Positions 13,665 to 13,693 of a stretch of 13,693 nt of DNA are shown here, piece after piece. The DNA is taken from assembly GCA_028284565.1 (NCBI GenBank), contig JANQRM010000202.1, positions 1 to 13,693 on the forward strand. Direction: 5' to 3'. The translations under genes and the position numbers were made by a program. The notes under the pieces were generated by a model, which was given only the letters and a program-made list of their open reading frames with translations, was not told the DNA's origin and made no database searches. The stretch comes from Anaerolineae bacterium. GTDB lineage: Bacteria; Chloroflexota; Anaerolineae; Aggregatilineales; Phototrophicaceae. Position 1 is the stretch's first letter, and every line of letters begins with the position of its first letter.

Positions 13665-13693
13665 CAGTTACAATATAAATCTCTATGAGAAAA

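Overview
The window looks like a chromosomal segment of a free-living bacterium of balanced base composition, most likely a member of the Chloroflexota (Anaerolineae-like). That placement is an inference. It rests on a secreted, Cys-containing SH3b protein of a type common in that phylum, a large LuxR-HTH/STAND-ATPase/TPR regulator, and a membrane-anchored helix-hairpin-helix protein. No rRNA, tRNA, CRISPR array, transposase or prophage gene was seen.

Layout from left to right. (1) The 3' end of a gene cut by the window edge (3-539, +), of uncertain function. Its tail resembles helical modules seen in DUF4157/contractile-injection-associated proteins. (2) A proline biosynthesis pair read leftwards, proB (1911-3029) then proA (551-1831), encoding the first two steps from glutamate. 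(3) Two tandem, paralogous, secreted alpha/beta-hydrolase esterases of the PHB-depolymerase/LpqC type (3099-3998 and 4023-4919, +). (4) A gap of 227 bp holding a small MITE-like element made of nested inverted repeats. (5) An ADP-ribosylglycohydrolase-family gene (5147-6067, +), convergent and stop-overlapping with a sugar phosphate isomerase/epimerase-like TIM barrel gene (6064-7083, -). (6) A small membrane-anchored helix-hairpin-helix protein (7226-7870, +). (7) A divergent pair: an unrecognised 92-residue protein (7960-8238, -) and an 824-residue regulator (8416-10890, +) with an N-terminal LuxR HTH. The regulator's promoter carries two perfect dyads. (8) A leftward two-gene unit in which a 616-residue secreted SH3b/FecR-like protein (11587-13437) overlaps a divergent KDPG/KHG aldolase-type gene (10928-11590) by ATGA. 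(9) A non-coding right end with a short direct repeat and an AT-rich hairpin.

Apart from proBA, the esterase pair and the SH3b-aldolase overlap, the genes look like independent units. I see no clear-cut new multi-gene system. The points most worth following up are the MITE-like element, the double-dyad promoter and inverted domain order of the large regulator, the secreted-protein/aldolase coupling with altered active-site motifs, and the truncated gene at the left edge.
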